Source: Terebella lapidaria
Lineage: Eukaryota > Annelida > Polychaeta > Terebellida > Terebellidae
Assembly (NCBI GenBank): GCA_949152475.1
Contig: OX424567.1
Span: forward strand, 16,145,402 to 16,209,401
Direction of reading: 5' to 3'
DNA: 64,000 bases
Shown one piece after another: positions 11,027 through 23,075 of this stretch; within the stretch, counting starts at the first letter, position 1; each line of letters opens with the position of its first letter. The position numbers and the translations under genes were made by a program. The notes under the pieces are model-generated. The model searched no databases. It saw only the letters and a list, made by a program, of their open reading frames with translations, and was not told where the DNA came from.

Positions 11027-11580
11027 GTGAATATGGTTAGTTTCCTTATTGATAATATATTTGTGGAGTTCGGTGATCGAATATTTCAACAAACTCTTGG
11101 TATTCCCATGGGTACAAATTGTGCACCATTATTGGCAGACCTGTTTTTATGCTCATATTTATCAGATTTTTTGGATGACATATATCCGAAGGAACTTCCA
11201 ATTAACGATAATACAGAGTCATCTAATTTTTCCAACTATATAGATCTAAGGTTGGAGAATGACAGAGATTCTGACCTGTCAACTAGATTACATGACAAGC
11301 GTGATGATTCCAATATTTCCATTGTTAATGTCCCTTTTCTAAGCAGCAAACATTCCTATATCGCCAGCCTATGGTGTGTTTGTCTCATAACTCATACGCT
11401 ATTCCGGAGCTGGTTACAGATATGAGGACTTTGTTCACCGAAGTTCCAAGCTAGTCTCTAAACTGCTGCGACGAGGATATGTTTTAACACGACCAATATC
11501 TGCTTTCAAGAAATTATATAGACGTCATCACAATCTGGTTGATGAGTACAGAAAATCCGTCAACACTATGCAGTAAGACT
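11027..11580 (+). pseudogene. Penelope-like reverse transcriptase remnant 1
   Basis: The frame shows FQQTLGIPMGTNCAPLLADL, a reverse transcriptase motif 4 region, then jumps straight to the segment around IYPKEL and DKRDD. By comparison with the copy at 25.7-26.5 kb about 35 residues are missing, including the YIDD catalytic box. A frameshift near 11345 separates the VNVPFLSS part from the downstream LVSKLLRRGY-like and AFKKLYRRHH-like parts, readable to about 11575. The overall pattern (MGTNCAP, LDL then LYDKRDD, QLIRYARAC-like) fits the Penelope-like group. No GIY-YIG endonuclease was seen. Inactive. Confidence 0.7.
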
Positions 11581-11924
11581 GTGCAAGAAAATCGCGAGAA
11601 ACTAACGTGAGAAATTGCTTCACTTTAATTGGTCTCTCATATAGAGATGAAATGCATGCCTCAAGGAGCACATATCTCATCGAATGATATAGCGGTGCTA
11701 TAAAATGACCCTACCATGGACGTATTTTATTCACCATTTTAGGAAGCATGTTTCAGTTATGGCTCTACAAATCCAGATAGTGTGAAGGATTTGATATACC
11801 ATTCATAACTCAGGGTTGAAGAGCCATTCTAGGGGTTAAGTCATAGTGTTATTACATATTCGCATTGGGTAACAAACTCAAATTGTTGAGCAGTTTAAAT
11901 TTATTCGAGACATTCACAACAACA

Positions 11925-14900
11925 TCAGCCAATAGTAGCCTGTTGAGATGGCGAATATGCACAGCACTGGATGCAGTGACTGTCGATGCCTTGTTGGGTG
12001 CAGGCTGGGGCATCGTCACTAGAGCACCAGCCCGTCTGTACGTAGCCTATCGGACAGACAACCTCCTGGCCTGTGCTTCCGCAGCTCCAAAGACAACTCA
12101 ACGTCGGTACAACCGTGCTGTCTACACAAACGAACAAATATGAAATGTGGATTCTACAGTTATCAGTGTACATAAGGTGCTGATATCACTATACTTATTT
12201 AATAAAATTTATGTTGTGGGCCTATCACTTGGGAGTTTCACAAATCACATTACTAAGTAAATATACAGTAGTAAGGTGAAAGTGTAAATGATTACATCAT
12301 TTGGATATATATACAGTCATGGCCATAAATTTAAGACCACCCTGGAACTCATGTTTCATTTAGTATTCAGTCATTTAAAATTAACTTGAGTGTAACATAT
12401 GGTATATTCAGTGCTTGGAGGATATCAAGATAGGATATTGATGGATTGGTCAATTCAAGGGCTCAGTTTTTGTACACAATTTGTCAGCCTTTTCACCCCG
12501 TATACGTTCAAGTATAGTTTCACATGGCAGAACTATAAAAAAATACAATTGTCAGCTTTGTCTTAAACTTGTGGCCACGACTGTACATAAACTTCGAAGC
12601 ACTTTGTAATAAATGTGATTGGCCGACAGCTCAAATGATGAATGACATAAGTAATCGCAGTGCAATTTGCATTAATAACACCTTCGTCCATACTAACCGC
12701 AACACGTTATAGATGTCACATATTCCACTCCATTTACCCAGCAACCAATATCACTACGGTAACCACAGTTAGCGACCATGACCTTCCCAGTTGGACACAC
12801 TGCCTCTACCCCTGCTGCCTCGCCGATATCCACACAGGCACCGGTGTCTGCTCCGCCTGTATGGAATGGTCACTTGCAATGGTCACCTTATTTTTGTAGT
12901 TGTATGTGAGTTAGATAAGTCGCCCAGGGATCGAAGTTGAGGTTATGTCATTTATACTCTCAAATATATATTGTTCTTTGAAATGATTATTCTTTATAAT
13001 TATCATGCAAAAAAGTGTCATGCAGATATCTGGGCATCTTTCTGTTAGGGTGAAATTGTGTCCGATTCTTCAAACCTGTGGCTTCTACCATCCGCATGCA
13101 TGCTTTTGACATGGATTGATTTTGAAATAAAATTTTGGTTTGTAAACTGACAATTCATATGTCATTGCAACAGTTGATGTTACACTTTTTGCCAAAGTTG
13201 GTGCACTATTTGTACTGATTATTTAGAGTTTCTTATTGGCTGCTTGGTTTTTTGGCTAAACGGGGGGGGGGGGGGGTAATCTAGGGGGTCGTAAATGGTC
13301 CAGGGGGTTCGGAAAAATCGGCGGGGAGAAATGTAGAAGTCGTGAGCAACAATTTTCGAAGCAATGTTTCATACAACAACGATAAAATCCAACAAATATC
13401 TGGAGAAGTATGAACATATTGAAGGGTTACCTGGTAATGTGGTATGGAACGAAAAAATGGTATACTGTTCAACCCCACATTCCCAGTAGTTGTCCTGAAA
13501 TAATACACATGAGATGCACACCATCCATCCAGAAACGCATTATGTCCTATTTTGACAAAGAATACTTTGTGATATCCAAGTTATTCCTAGGATAAGGACA
13601 CCAAATATTTGAATAAATATACCCTGAAACACCACTCCGAAGTTGGAATATAATCTCCACCGCGAAACCACACATATATTTACATATTAATAGATTTTCC
13701 AATTTCTGTCGTTAATGGTGTAAAAGTATGGTTGTCAATGGTCCATATTTCCAAATATTTGCTCACGTTTGCTGTTCGCCACGTCGGATTAACTTCTCAT
13801 TACGCGGCATAGAGTTTTGACCTCGGAGCGGTGTATAATAATGTAATGAGTAATATTTGAGAAACGAAACGCAGGTATCTTTAAGGCATCTGATATTTAT
13901 ACAGTATACCGGTATCATCGTTTGAAAAACGAAATGTGATGCTAGTTTTTTCTAGTTTGTAACCATCATGTCGTAGCATAATATGCCATGAGTAATTTAT
14001 GAAAACTATAATTTGGAATTATCAAAATAATGTCTTTTCTTTGGGCGTGTACCAGTAAATCGGTGATTGCTACATACAATTTTATTCGCAATGCTGTCTT
14101 ATGGTATCTTCAATTTGCAATCATCCATTTCGCAGCATAATGTGTTACCATGTAATTATTCATGAGTAACTGAATGGTAGTGAATTGAACTTGTAAAATT
14201 AATAATGATATTCATACAGTACATCATCGTTTAAAAAACGAAATGTGATGCTAGTTTTTTTTATGTAGTTTTCGTTCTTCCATGACGTAGCATAGAGTGC
14301 CATGAGTAATATATGATAAATTTGATTTGAAATTATCACAAAAAGTCATCTTTGGGGGTGTACCAGTGAATCGGGGAATTCTGCAGGGAATTTCATTCAG
14401 TGCAGTTGACAGGACCTTTGCACTGTTTTTTTTTCTGTAGAAGCGTATCGAGTGCCTACGAACAAATTTCTGTTTTGCTGGGCGAAAATGCAAAACATAT
14501 TATTTACTTTTTAATTCAAAGTGATATTGGCGGAAACACCATTTTTTCCAAATCAATTACATATATGCCTGTGGCTTCAGCAAAATGGATTCCAAACAAA
14601 CTATGCTTGATCAGATGGATAAATCAAGCATATGCCAGGACTAGCAGCCGTTTATCTTTTGTTTTGCTCAGAGTTACGTCTGACTTAACCTAGTTCACGC
14701 TCGATCGGCTCGAACATATATACGAGTAAGCTGTAATTGCATTGAGAATTTCGGTAATATAAACAAACTCAAACAAATCTCCACCAGAAACTCGCAACAG
14801 AATCAATCAGAAAGAGGCAGAAAGGGTTTTCAGGGTATAGCTTGTCAAATATTTAGTGTCTCTATATGCGGAATAACTTGATTGATACTTACATTGAATA

Positions 14901-15896
14901 TCACAAAGTATTCATTGTCAAAACAAGACATGATGCATTTCCGGATGGAGGGTGTGCGTCTCACGTGAATTCTGCCAGGACAACTACTGGAATTGTCGAG
15001 TTGAAAAGTATTCCAACTCCACAATTTCTCTGTTATATTTCTCCGTTATATATCACTTACCAGGGAACCTTTCAATATGTTTATATTTCGTTAGATACCT
15101 GTTGTTTTTTATCTTTGATGTATGAAATCTCGCTTCGAAAATTGCTGTCTACGACTTTTAAATATCCGCTCCCCCCCCCCCCCCCCCACCCCCCGCCGAC
15201 TTTTACGAACCTCCCCGACCATGTACGACCCCCTGGATTACTCCTCGTTGTTATATTGAGTTTGCTAATGGCTGTTTGAAACCCAACTCACAAGGTGGCT
15301 CAGTCGTTGAACAACAGAGTAAACCACTCTCCGAGCTCAAATTTGGGTCGCAAATTAGCAAGCCAGAATCATCATTAGACCCACAAGCTCCGGCAGCTAC
15401 GCGACCCTCAAAACACACGTTACTGTTGCCAGGGTAACTTTTCTTCCACACACAGTCAGCATGGTCGATCTGGCCTGAGAAACATCGAATAACATTGAAT
15501 ACTCACAATAATATCAATGATATTGACTGGTTTTGTGTATGCTTGTATTGTACCTTCATTTCCCCCCTCTTAATTCCTATCTTTGATATATAGTTTCATT
15601 ATTTTTTATTATAATTGTGGAACACTCTCATACGTTTGAACGTGTATGTACACGTCTAAAATAAAATTATTCTTCAGAAATGTAGACATTCTGTTGACGT
15701 GGAAAATATGCTACATGACTGTCCTGTTTTAATTAATTACATGAATATTCAGAAATAAAGACCTTGAAGTGCATGACAACTGAACAATTACAGCTTGGTA
15801 TTCAACTGTTCTGTATTTCTCGACCTACTCACAGACTATCGTCTCGGTCAGGTACAATACCGCTGTCGTGAGCCAAAGCAACCTGTGTACTGCCAT
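11925..15896 (-). CDS. Secreted three-domain cysteine-rich protein, copy A (complete)
   Basis: Four minus-strand exons, 15896-15833, 15474-15292, 12856-12698 and 12121-11925, give a 603-base CDS and a 200-residue protein. Exon 1 is a signal peptide (residues 1-21, MAVHRLLWLTTAVLYL then TETIV) with a consensus GTGAGT donor. Each later exon encodes one cysteine domain: D1 22-82, D2 83-135, D3 136-200. D1 and D2 share the exact spacing C-x6-C-x12-C-x9-C, and all three domains have a C-x9-C step and end in Cys-Cys. D3 has eight cysteines. All three introns are phase 1, so each domain exon is a symmetric, shuffle-ready module. The mature chain holds 22 cysteines in about 179 residues and no membrane segment, suggesting a disulfide-rich extracellular protein. 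AATAAA follows the stop by about 20 bases (minus strand, 11905-11900). The family is not recognised and function is unknown. Confidence 0.8.
12314..12583. mobile_element. Tc1/mariner-type MITE in the last intron of copy A
   Basis: A 270 bp element starts CAGTCATGGCCATAAATTT and ends with the imperfect inverse GTGGCCACGACTG. It is flanked on both sides by TA (12312-12313 and 12584-12585), the Tc1/mariner target duplication. The terminus resembles the widespread CAGTCGTGGCCA ends of Tc1-like elements. There is no transposase inside. Confidence 0.8.
13277..15241. mobile_element. Foldback/MITE-like element in intron 2 of copy A
   Basis: Long inverted repeats of roughly 330-380 bp (13278-13605 and 14858-15241) start with GTAATC(T/C)AGGGGGTCGTA. 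Each arm lies next to a homopolymer: poly-G at 13262-13277 outside the left arm, poly-C at about 15170-15187 inside the right arm. The centre holds a direct duplication, about 13906-14105 and 14215-14405, sharing AACGAAATGTGATGCTAG and GTGTACCAGT. No transposase is visible. The element fills most of the intron between domain 1 and domain 2. Confidence 0.7.
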
Positions 15897-16834
15897 TTCA
15901 CAGGGGCTAAAACAGAAAGCAATCAATCCGCGCATATATATGTTTTTTTAGATTTTCCGTGAACTAGCATGCAACAAGATATGCAAAAAAAAATATTGTA
16001 TAATATTTTATAAAAGGAATCGAAAACGAAGTGTCAAAATGTGAAAACAAAAATCAACACTTTGTTTGAAAATTCGCACATGTTTCCAACAACAGGGCTC
16101 AAAATAACACTTACTCTATAGTCTTCGGGTTCTTCAGTCAAATGTCCCGTATGGCCCTGTGTGCAAATAGCTCGAGTTACGCGTAATATTGAAATCCAAA
16201 TAACTGATCGATGTGTTACCTAAAACTTGCACTGAGAAAGCGGACGTATGTGTTTTGCAAAGTGTTTTTTTTCTCGCCAAGTTATTGAAGTCTCTTATTT
16301 ATAAAAATAAGTACTAATAATGTCTGTGAACTGTCTCGTGTGGTGCATGTGTAAATTATCGAGCTCAAAGTGCGTAAAATTTATTTCTTGCCAACTGCGA
16401 TTTATTATGGTTCATTCGTGTACTTGATGTATTACAAATATAAGTTTAATTTGACTTACATGCACTGTAGCTGACTGCTTTGATAGTTGTTCATGCATCA
16501 AATGTTCATACCTTTCATGAATCTAATTTTAATATTATCATCAAAGTCTTGCACTAAGGGGTAGTTTTTTTTCTAACAGGTTGATACATGTACATTTCCC
16601 AGTAAACTCAGTAGCCTTTTGGCTTGCGAGCCTTCTGGCTTACTTGTTATACAACTATTTCTGAGGGTTTGTTCTGGGTTGTAAAATTGTTTCGATAAGT
16701 TGTTGGGCAGTTGTGCACTAATTCCAACTGTTTCACAGTTTACAATAACTATGTTTACAGTTGTTCGTCTCATATAAGTCCCTTAATATAAGTCTCATAT
16801 AAGACCCAAATTGCCCAGGCAATAAATTCAATAC
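15897..16834. other. Intergenic, nothing recognised
   Basis: This lies upstream of copy A, and its promoter should be here. I see no clear TATA box within 60 bases of the start codon and no repeats I can name. Confidence 0.5.
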
Positions 16835-19300
16835 CCTGGAATACTATCTTGAATAGAAATGACGTTAATGTGTCCTACGATACATTCGTTGGGGAATTTA
16901 AGCGAATTTTGGATCATTATGCACCTGTCAAACGTGTGGTCATACCCCACCGGTACATACATCGAGAGCCGTGGATAACCACCACACTTGTCAAATGCAG
17001 TAGGAAACGTGTCAGATTGTATGGTAAAGCAGTTGGCAGGCCTAGGGATAGTGTAAAGTACATCAAATATATACGCTATAGAAATATTTATAATTCTGCA
17101 AAGAGGCAGGCAAAGCTTCTGTATTACAGAGAATTATTGACTGAATACAAAGACGACATTCGTAAAACATGGAGGGTTTTAAATTCAGTTTTAGGACGTG
17201 CTAGAGACAAGAGTACACTCGTTGATACATTTATAGTTGACGGTGTGCCTGTAAATAACAGTGACACAGTAGCTAATGAGTTTTGTAAATATATCTCGAA
17301 TATCGAAAAACAATATGCGGAAGCCATACCTGCTTCCTCAAAATCGTCCCAATACTATATGGGAAACCGCCCCAATCAAAACTGATTCTTCCTTTTCCCT
17401 ACTAACACGGACGAAGTATTTGAATTGATTAATTCATTTAAATCCAAAAAATCGTGTGGTTACGACGGAATATCTATGTCACTTTTAAAGGACCTCCGAG
17501 GATGCTGCAGCCACCCTATATTATTGATCAACTTATCATTTGAAAAAGGGTCAGTACCGGACTCTACTAAATTGGCACGTGTCATTCCTATTTACAAGTC
17601 CAAGTCGAAAGATCAATTCACAAATTACAGACCAATCTCACTTCTTTCGAATATATCCAAAATCGTCGAGAAAGCAGTCCACGAACGCCTCTATTCATTT
17701 GTCACGCGAAATTCAATCTTATATGAAGGGTAATATGGCTTCAGACCGAAACGATCTACAATCGACGCCCTTGTGGACTTCACGGCCAATGTATTGCCCG
17801 CCCTTGATAAAGATGATAAGTGCATTGCGGTGTTTCTGGACCTCTCCAAGGCATTTGACACTATTTACCATAACCTTCTATTAGCTCCAATACTATGGTA
17901 TTCGCGGTCTTGCCTTGGAGTGGTTCAGGAGCTACTTATATGATAGACGGCAGAATGTTCTTTATAAGACACCTGTTCTATTCCTCGCTCCGTGGAATTT
18001 GGCGTTCCACAGGGGTCAGTGCTGGGTCCGTTATTGTTTATTTTATATGCAAATGATATACCCCGATCAATACATCTTAGTAACGTAATTTTCTTTTCAG
18101 ATGACACGACTGTTTTTTCTCACTTGGAATAATGAATCGAATTTGTCCGATCAAATGAATATTGACCTCAATATCTTGGGCGATTGGTTTAGAGCAAACC
18201 AACTATCGGTGAATGCTTCCAAAACTAAATACATGCTATTTTCCAGGAAGACCAATATTACGGCGGAACATCATGATTTATATGTTGGCAGAGATATTAT
18301 AGAGAAGGTACAAGTCATGAAATTTCTAGGAATTTATATGGACCAAACTTTTACCTGGGAAACCCATCTTGAGTACGTCCAAAAGAAGGTAGATTCTGGT
18401 CTTTTTGCAATCAATATGTCAAAACGATGCCTTTTTGAGGCGCACAAAAAAATCCTGTACTACAGCTTGATTTACCCATTTTTAACATACTGTGTCTTGC
18501 TCTGGGGAAATGTTTATCAGTGTTATTCGAATAAATTTTTTGTGATACAAGAACGAGCGATACGAGCAATTACAGGTGCAAAATATAATGATTCCACATC
18601 TCCTCTCTTTAAACATTTAGGTGTGTTGAAACTAAGCGATATTTATAAATTGAATATGGGTATTTTCTGTATACGTTTTTCATTGAACGAACTACCTGAT
18701 GCATTGCTAAACGTTTTTGAGGTGCATGGTAGTACTCATGGACACAATACGCGTCACAGTTCTGACCCCCAGCCGCCGCGAGTAAATTATGAAATTATGA
18801 AAAGCTTTCTATATTCCTGCCCTTGCTATTGGCTAACACTTGCTGAACGTATCAGGACCTCTTCGTCGAAAGCCATCCTCAAAAGAAAACTGTCGAACCA
18901 TCTCCTGAGCTCATATTAACCAGTGTTAACTGCTAGTACATTTTAGCCGTATAATGTGCCACTTTTATTTTATATGCCCATTATGTACTTTTTCGAATTT
19001 TAAATGCTGTATACACTCTCTGAATCTCAGCTGTTTCATGATCTCGCGTCAGTAGCTTGAAGTTAAACTTAGTCATGATGGGAGGTTTCTTAACCACCTC
19101 TTGACAGTGTGTTAACCATGGAGCACATTTCACATTTACCTAGGTGCAATGAAACACCCAAATATCACTTTGCAACTATTATTACCAGAGCTTGGTCCTT
19201 CATCATCCCTTATCTGCCATGTCCTCTGTATATTTATACTAAGGACTTACATATAAGTTATCCGTCATTGATTCCATTGTTCATGTCTGTGTAATATGTA
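16835..19300 (+). mobile_element. Non-LTR retrotransposon LINE-B, 5'-truncated (no endonuclease)
   Basis: The element starts within the linker before the reverse transcriptase; the endonuclease region is absent. The coding part ends at 18919, followed by about 400 bases of AT-rich 3' sequence. The right boundary is approximate because a hairpin-ended repeat starts at 19316. The 5' truncation is typical of incomplete target-primed reverse transcription. Confidence 0.75.
16849..18919 (+). pseudogene. LINE-B reverse transcriptase remnant (jockey/CR1-like)
   Basis: Frames 16849-17385, 17425-17733 and 18101-18919, with connecting pieces in other frames, form one reverse transcriptase. Visible motifs are KSCGYDGISMSLLK, RVIPIYKSKSKDQFTNYRPI then SLLS, YGFRPKRSTIDALVDF, FLDLSKAFDTIYH, SVPQGSVLGPLLFILYANDI, and FFSDDTTVF where most relatives have F-A-D-D. 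The thumb and C-terminal region (18101-18919) is the longest intact piece and includes FLGIYMD and LLWGN. Breaks include a stop at about 17383, a TAA at about 17731 just before YGFRP, and frameshifts around 17880 and 18090. The motif set matches jockey/CR1-type animal LINEs; the exact clade is unassigned. Inactive. Confidence 0.85.
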
Positions 19301-19315
19301 TTATGTGCTATAATT

Positions 19316-20100
19316 GTATCCCCCGAACAAAGTTCGGCGGATACTATGGATTTACGATCGTCGCGCCGCCGCGTCCGCGTCCGCGTCCGCGTCCGCAGAC
19401 AAAAAAATAGTTAAGACAAGAAACATTTATTATTGGGCTCAACAAAGTAAAGCTTCTGTGCAGTAGAGATTTCATGGCTGTAGCCGAATAAGTTAACATC
19501 AGTTTTACTAGTTAAGTCTATTATTGACCTCAAGAAAAATAGTTAAGACAAGAAACATTTATTATTGAACTCAACAATTTAAAAGTTTTGTCCAGTAGAG
19601 ATTTCATGGGTGTAACCGGATAAGTTAACATTATTTTTACCAGTAAAGTCAATTTTTACTTCGAATTTCAACTTGGAACCAAGTTTGGCAAATATTATGA
19701 ATTAAAATATAATTTATGGTGAAAAGATCGATCTGGCTCCAATTTCGTCATCTTGAGATGCAGTTTTGGTGAACTTTTTCTTGAATTTCAGCTTGAAACC
19801 AAGTTTGGCACATATTATGAATTAAAATTTAAATTATGGTGAAAAGTTGATCTGGCTCCAATTTCGTCATCTTGAAATGTAGTTTTGGTCAACTTTTACT
19901 TTGAATTTCAACTTGGAACATAGTATGAGTTGTTTGGCACATAGTATGACTTGAAATATAACTTACAGTGAAAAGTTCGATCTGGCTCCAATTTAGTCAT
20001 CTCGCAACTTAGTTGCGAACCAAGTTTGTCAAATATTCTGAGTTGAAATATAGCTTTAGGTGAAAACTTTTATCTGGCTGTAATTTCGTTATTTTTGTTC
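19316..20100. repeat. Hairpin-ended repeat, family b (single copy)
   Basis: The left end is an imperfect palindrome at 19316-19344, GTATCCCCCGAAC then AAA then GTTCGGCGGATAC. A GC-rich (CGTCCG)n microsatellite follows at about 19364-19396, then core tandem repeats: two copies of a unit of about 120 bp starting AATAGTTAAGACAAGAAACA (19407-19650) and three to four copies of another of about 120 bp containing AACCAAGTTTGGCA and TCTGGCTCCAATTT (19657-20090). The right end is not defined. No coding capacity. It abuts the 3' end of LINE-B. Confidence 0.7.
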
Positions 20101-21212
20101 GAACATGTCGAAATGGAAATTCGAATGCAGTGATTTTAGTGGTGATCTTGAATTCGACCTTCAATAAGTCTGAAAGGTTTCACACTCACAATGTACATCA
20201 GCGATATATTTGGGGCAACAGGGATGATAGGGCTACGGGGGATACACCCAAGCGGTCGTAGGCGACCGGAAGCGTCTAGTTTAAGTCACGGCACTCGCGT
20301 GTTACAGACATTTGTCTCCCGTGGCCTCCATGAATGTGCAGCAGCCATGTATTATCGTATTGTATTGTTATATGAAATTATTTGCTACAGTGCACTTTTG
20401 AAATAAACTCTATCTATAATGAAGACTCTAAAGATTTTCTTGTGTGTCTGAAGACTTTCTTGTGTGGTTAGCATGACTTTAACATGTAAATGAACCCCTC
20501 TAAAGAGACTTACCCTTAAATAAGACCTTAATTTTGCGGCAGAGGGGTATGTCTTATCTGAGGGGGACCACTGAACAAACTTTCTTCCCCTGATAACGAT
20601 GATTTATATAGATGCTTGGCCGGGCTTTGATCCTCCTCTAAGTGTTGAATGTTGAATGTTTTATTCTTGTCATCATTAAAATCTTGCTCTGAGCGGCAAT
20701 AATTTCATACAGTCACTTTGAAACCTTACTTAAGTCGGTTATAACTAATAAGGTCTAAAGCCTGCACATTCCAAGGGCAATATTTATACTTTCCCCTGAG
20801 GAGGTACCGATCTGATCTTCGCAGATGGCGCACATGGATCACTTTTTTTACCATGGATACTTGATTCATTTAAGACCAAAAGTATCGATCTAAGACCAAA
20901 ACATTGATTTCAGTGACATCGATTTAGTAGGAAATATTATCAAGATAATGAGATACAAATAATATATTCATATTGTGGAAAACAAGATGGTAATCCGATC
21001 TCAATTCGAGTATAGAAAATTTCAACAAACTCAAACCCAAATCCGTTGTGGAGACAAGCTCAGTTTCCAAGTTCAAGCTAAATGATGCACATTTTAAATA
21101 CTGGTTGTTCTAATCATTGTACACCTTGTTTACACAGACAATGAAGGGATATTAAGATAGAAGACATTCGCGATGGATGGTGTTTATTGCAGAGCAATCA
21201 ACAAGTTATCAA
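20101..21212. other. Intergenic, nothing recognised
   Basis: This is the flank downstream of copy B, which lies on the minus strand. I see no exon or transposon protein. Confidence 0.5.
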
Positions 21213-23075
21213 TTAGCCAATAGACGAGTCTTGGGAATGTTCATAGACACAACACTGAATGCAGTGACTATCCTGCCCTCCATTGCAGTCTGGGGTATAG
21301 TCACTGGAGCACCACCCGGTCTGGACGTAGCCCACTGGACAACTGATACTCTGACCGGTCCCCGCACAGCTCCACAGGCAGTTTAGCGTAGGCACAACCG
21401 TACTCTCTTTTCAAACAGAAATGGAGAAAGAGAATATTGGATTTTAAAAGAAATATAACATCGCCCTCCTGAGGTGTGGTTGTATCTGGTGGAGATAGAA
21501 GTCCGTGAATTTACCAGATACTGACACATTATAGAAGGGTGGAATACATGTTTTATCGATCTACTGATATCACACCTAGAGGTGTATTGTTCTTTCACCT
21601 CTGACTGGAAATTAATGTATGCCCTGGATACAATATCTCATATGTTTTAAACCCCAGAACTGTAACAGTGAGTTAGATTTGTGAATATCACGATAGATAT
21701 CCATGCACCCAGTGCCACCCACATGAAATGCATACGCAAGTATAAATTGCGTTCTAATCATTGGGTTCTGTCACTACTAACCGCAACATGTAATGACCGT
21801 TGTGTATTCGGTACCATTCACGAAACAACCGACACCAACTTCTTGTCCACAGTTGGCCACCACAACCTTCCCGGTGTGACATACAGCCTGCACCCCAGAG
21901 TACTGTCCCACGTCCTCACAGGAACCGGTGTCTGCGCTACCTGCAGGGGTTTTGAGCAGCCTCGACATTATGCTCGATGACGAATTGCTTGTCAGGCCCA
22001 CGTATCATATTCTGCGCTTTCCTCTATATCCAATAAGTATTAAAAAGGTGAAAGACGGATTGAATGGTATTCATTTAGTGGGAGAGAATAGAGAACAGCG
22101 GGCGAGTAGGAATAAGGAGCAGCTTATGATACTTGGGCCCTCACGGTCTACGTTTTATACCTATAATAGTTTAAATTAAAACAAATGAGCACAAATGAAA
22201 TCAAAGCTGTGATTAACTCAAAAAGCGATTTGAATGAAAAAAAATCCGGCACATTATGTATGGTCCAATCAACAATAATATTAGTCGTACTTTGAAAGTC
22301 CACTCACAAGGTGGCGCTGAGGTCGAGCAGCAGAGTAGACCACTGTATCCTTGCAGGTTAGGCTCACAAATAATGTTGTCATAAAAAGTACTGGAGCCAC
22401 AGGCCCCGACAGCTACACGTCCTTCGAAACACACATTACTGTTGCCATGGTAAGCTGTCTTCCACACGCAGTCAAAGTGGTCAATCTGACCTAGTGGGTA
22501 ATGTGTATTAGTAAAATATTCTTGATAATTCATACTGATGTTTCAAGCCCTCCATACATTAGATTCTCTCATTATATTGTCATCCGATATGCCACCAACA
22601 TTGCACATATGAATTGTTTATCAATGTAGCAACTCGGAACAGTTTCATGTTTGGTGACAATCTGGGAAAACTGTTTCGAACCTAACAAATGAACCCTATT
22701 TTGATGGGGGAGGGGGTGATTACATCCAATTGGATTGTTGAATAACATATGTAGAACGCTACCTGGATATTTCAATATTCATATTGTATTTTGTTGCCTA
22801 TACATGTAAAAACCTTAAGGTGACAAATTTGCTCAACATTTTCTGTTGCATCTCTTATACGCTGGGAACTTATAATTTTAATACCTTGCAACATACATAT
22901 TTTTTTTTGAAAACTATGGTCTATACATACATAAAATTATAGCGGAATCCAATACGAAACATAATTAATATAAATAGTAATATAATTAACAATGAGTTCG
23001 TCCGATATCCGTCTTACTCACATACTATATGGTTGGTCAGGTATAATGTTGTCGTTATCCAAATTCACGCTTCAT
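21213..23075 (-). CDS. Secreted three-domain cysteine-rich protein, copy B (first exon damaged)
   Basis: The domain exons are intact: 22490-22308 (183 nt), 21940-21782 (159 nt) and 21406-21213 (194 nt, including the stop). The first two have exactly the lengths of their copy A counterparts, with the same phase 1 junctions, GTGAGT and GTTAGT donors, and the same cysteine spacings. Conserved segments include NVCFEGRVAVGACG, VVVANCGQEVGVGC and CPVGYVQTGWCSS. A sequence matching the copy A signal exon lies at 23075-23022 and ends in the same T|GTGAGT donor, but it is 54 rather than 64 nt. Its ATG frame hits TAA after six codons, and the frame that joins domain 1 has no ATG. Either the gene is newly broken at its start, or it uses another first exon upstream. 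No function is known. Confidence 0.65.

Noticed and set aside
15146..15240. A proline-rich plus-strand frame across a poly-C tract
   Set aside because: It is a translation of the homopolymer and the arm of the foldback element; gene A runs on the other strand.
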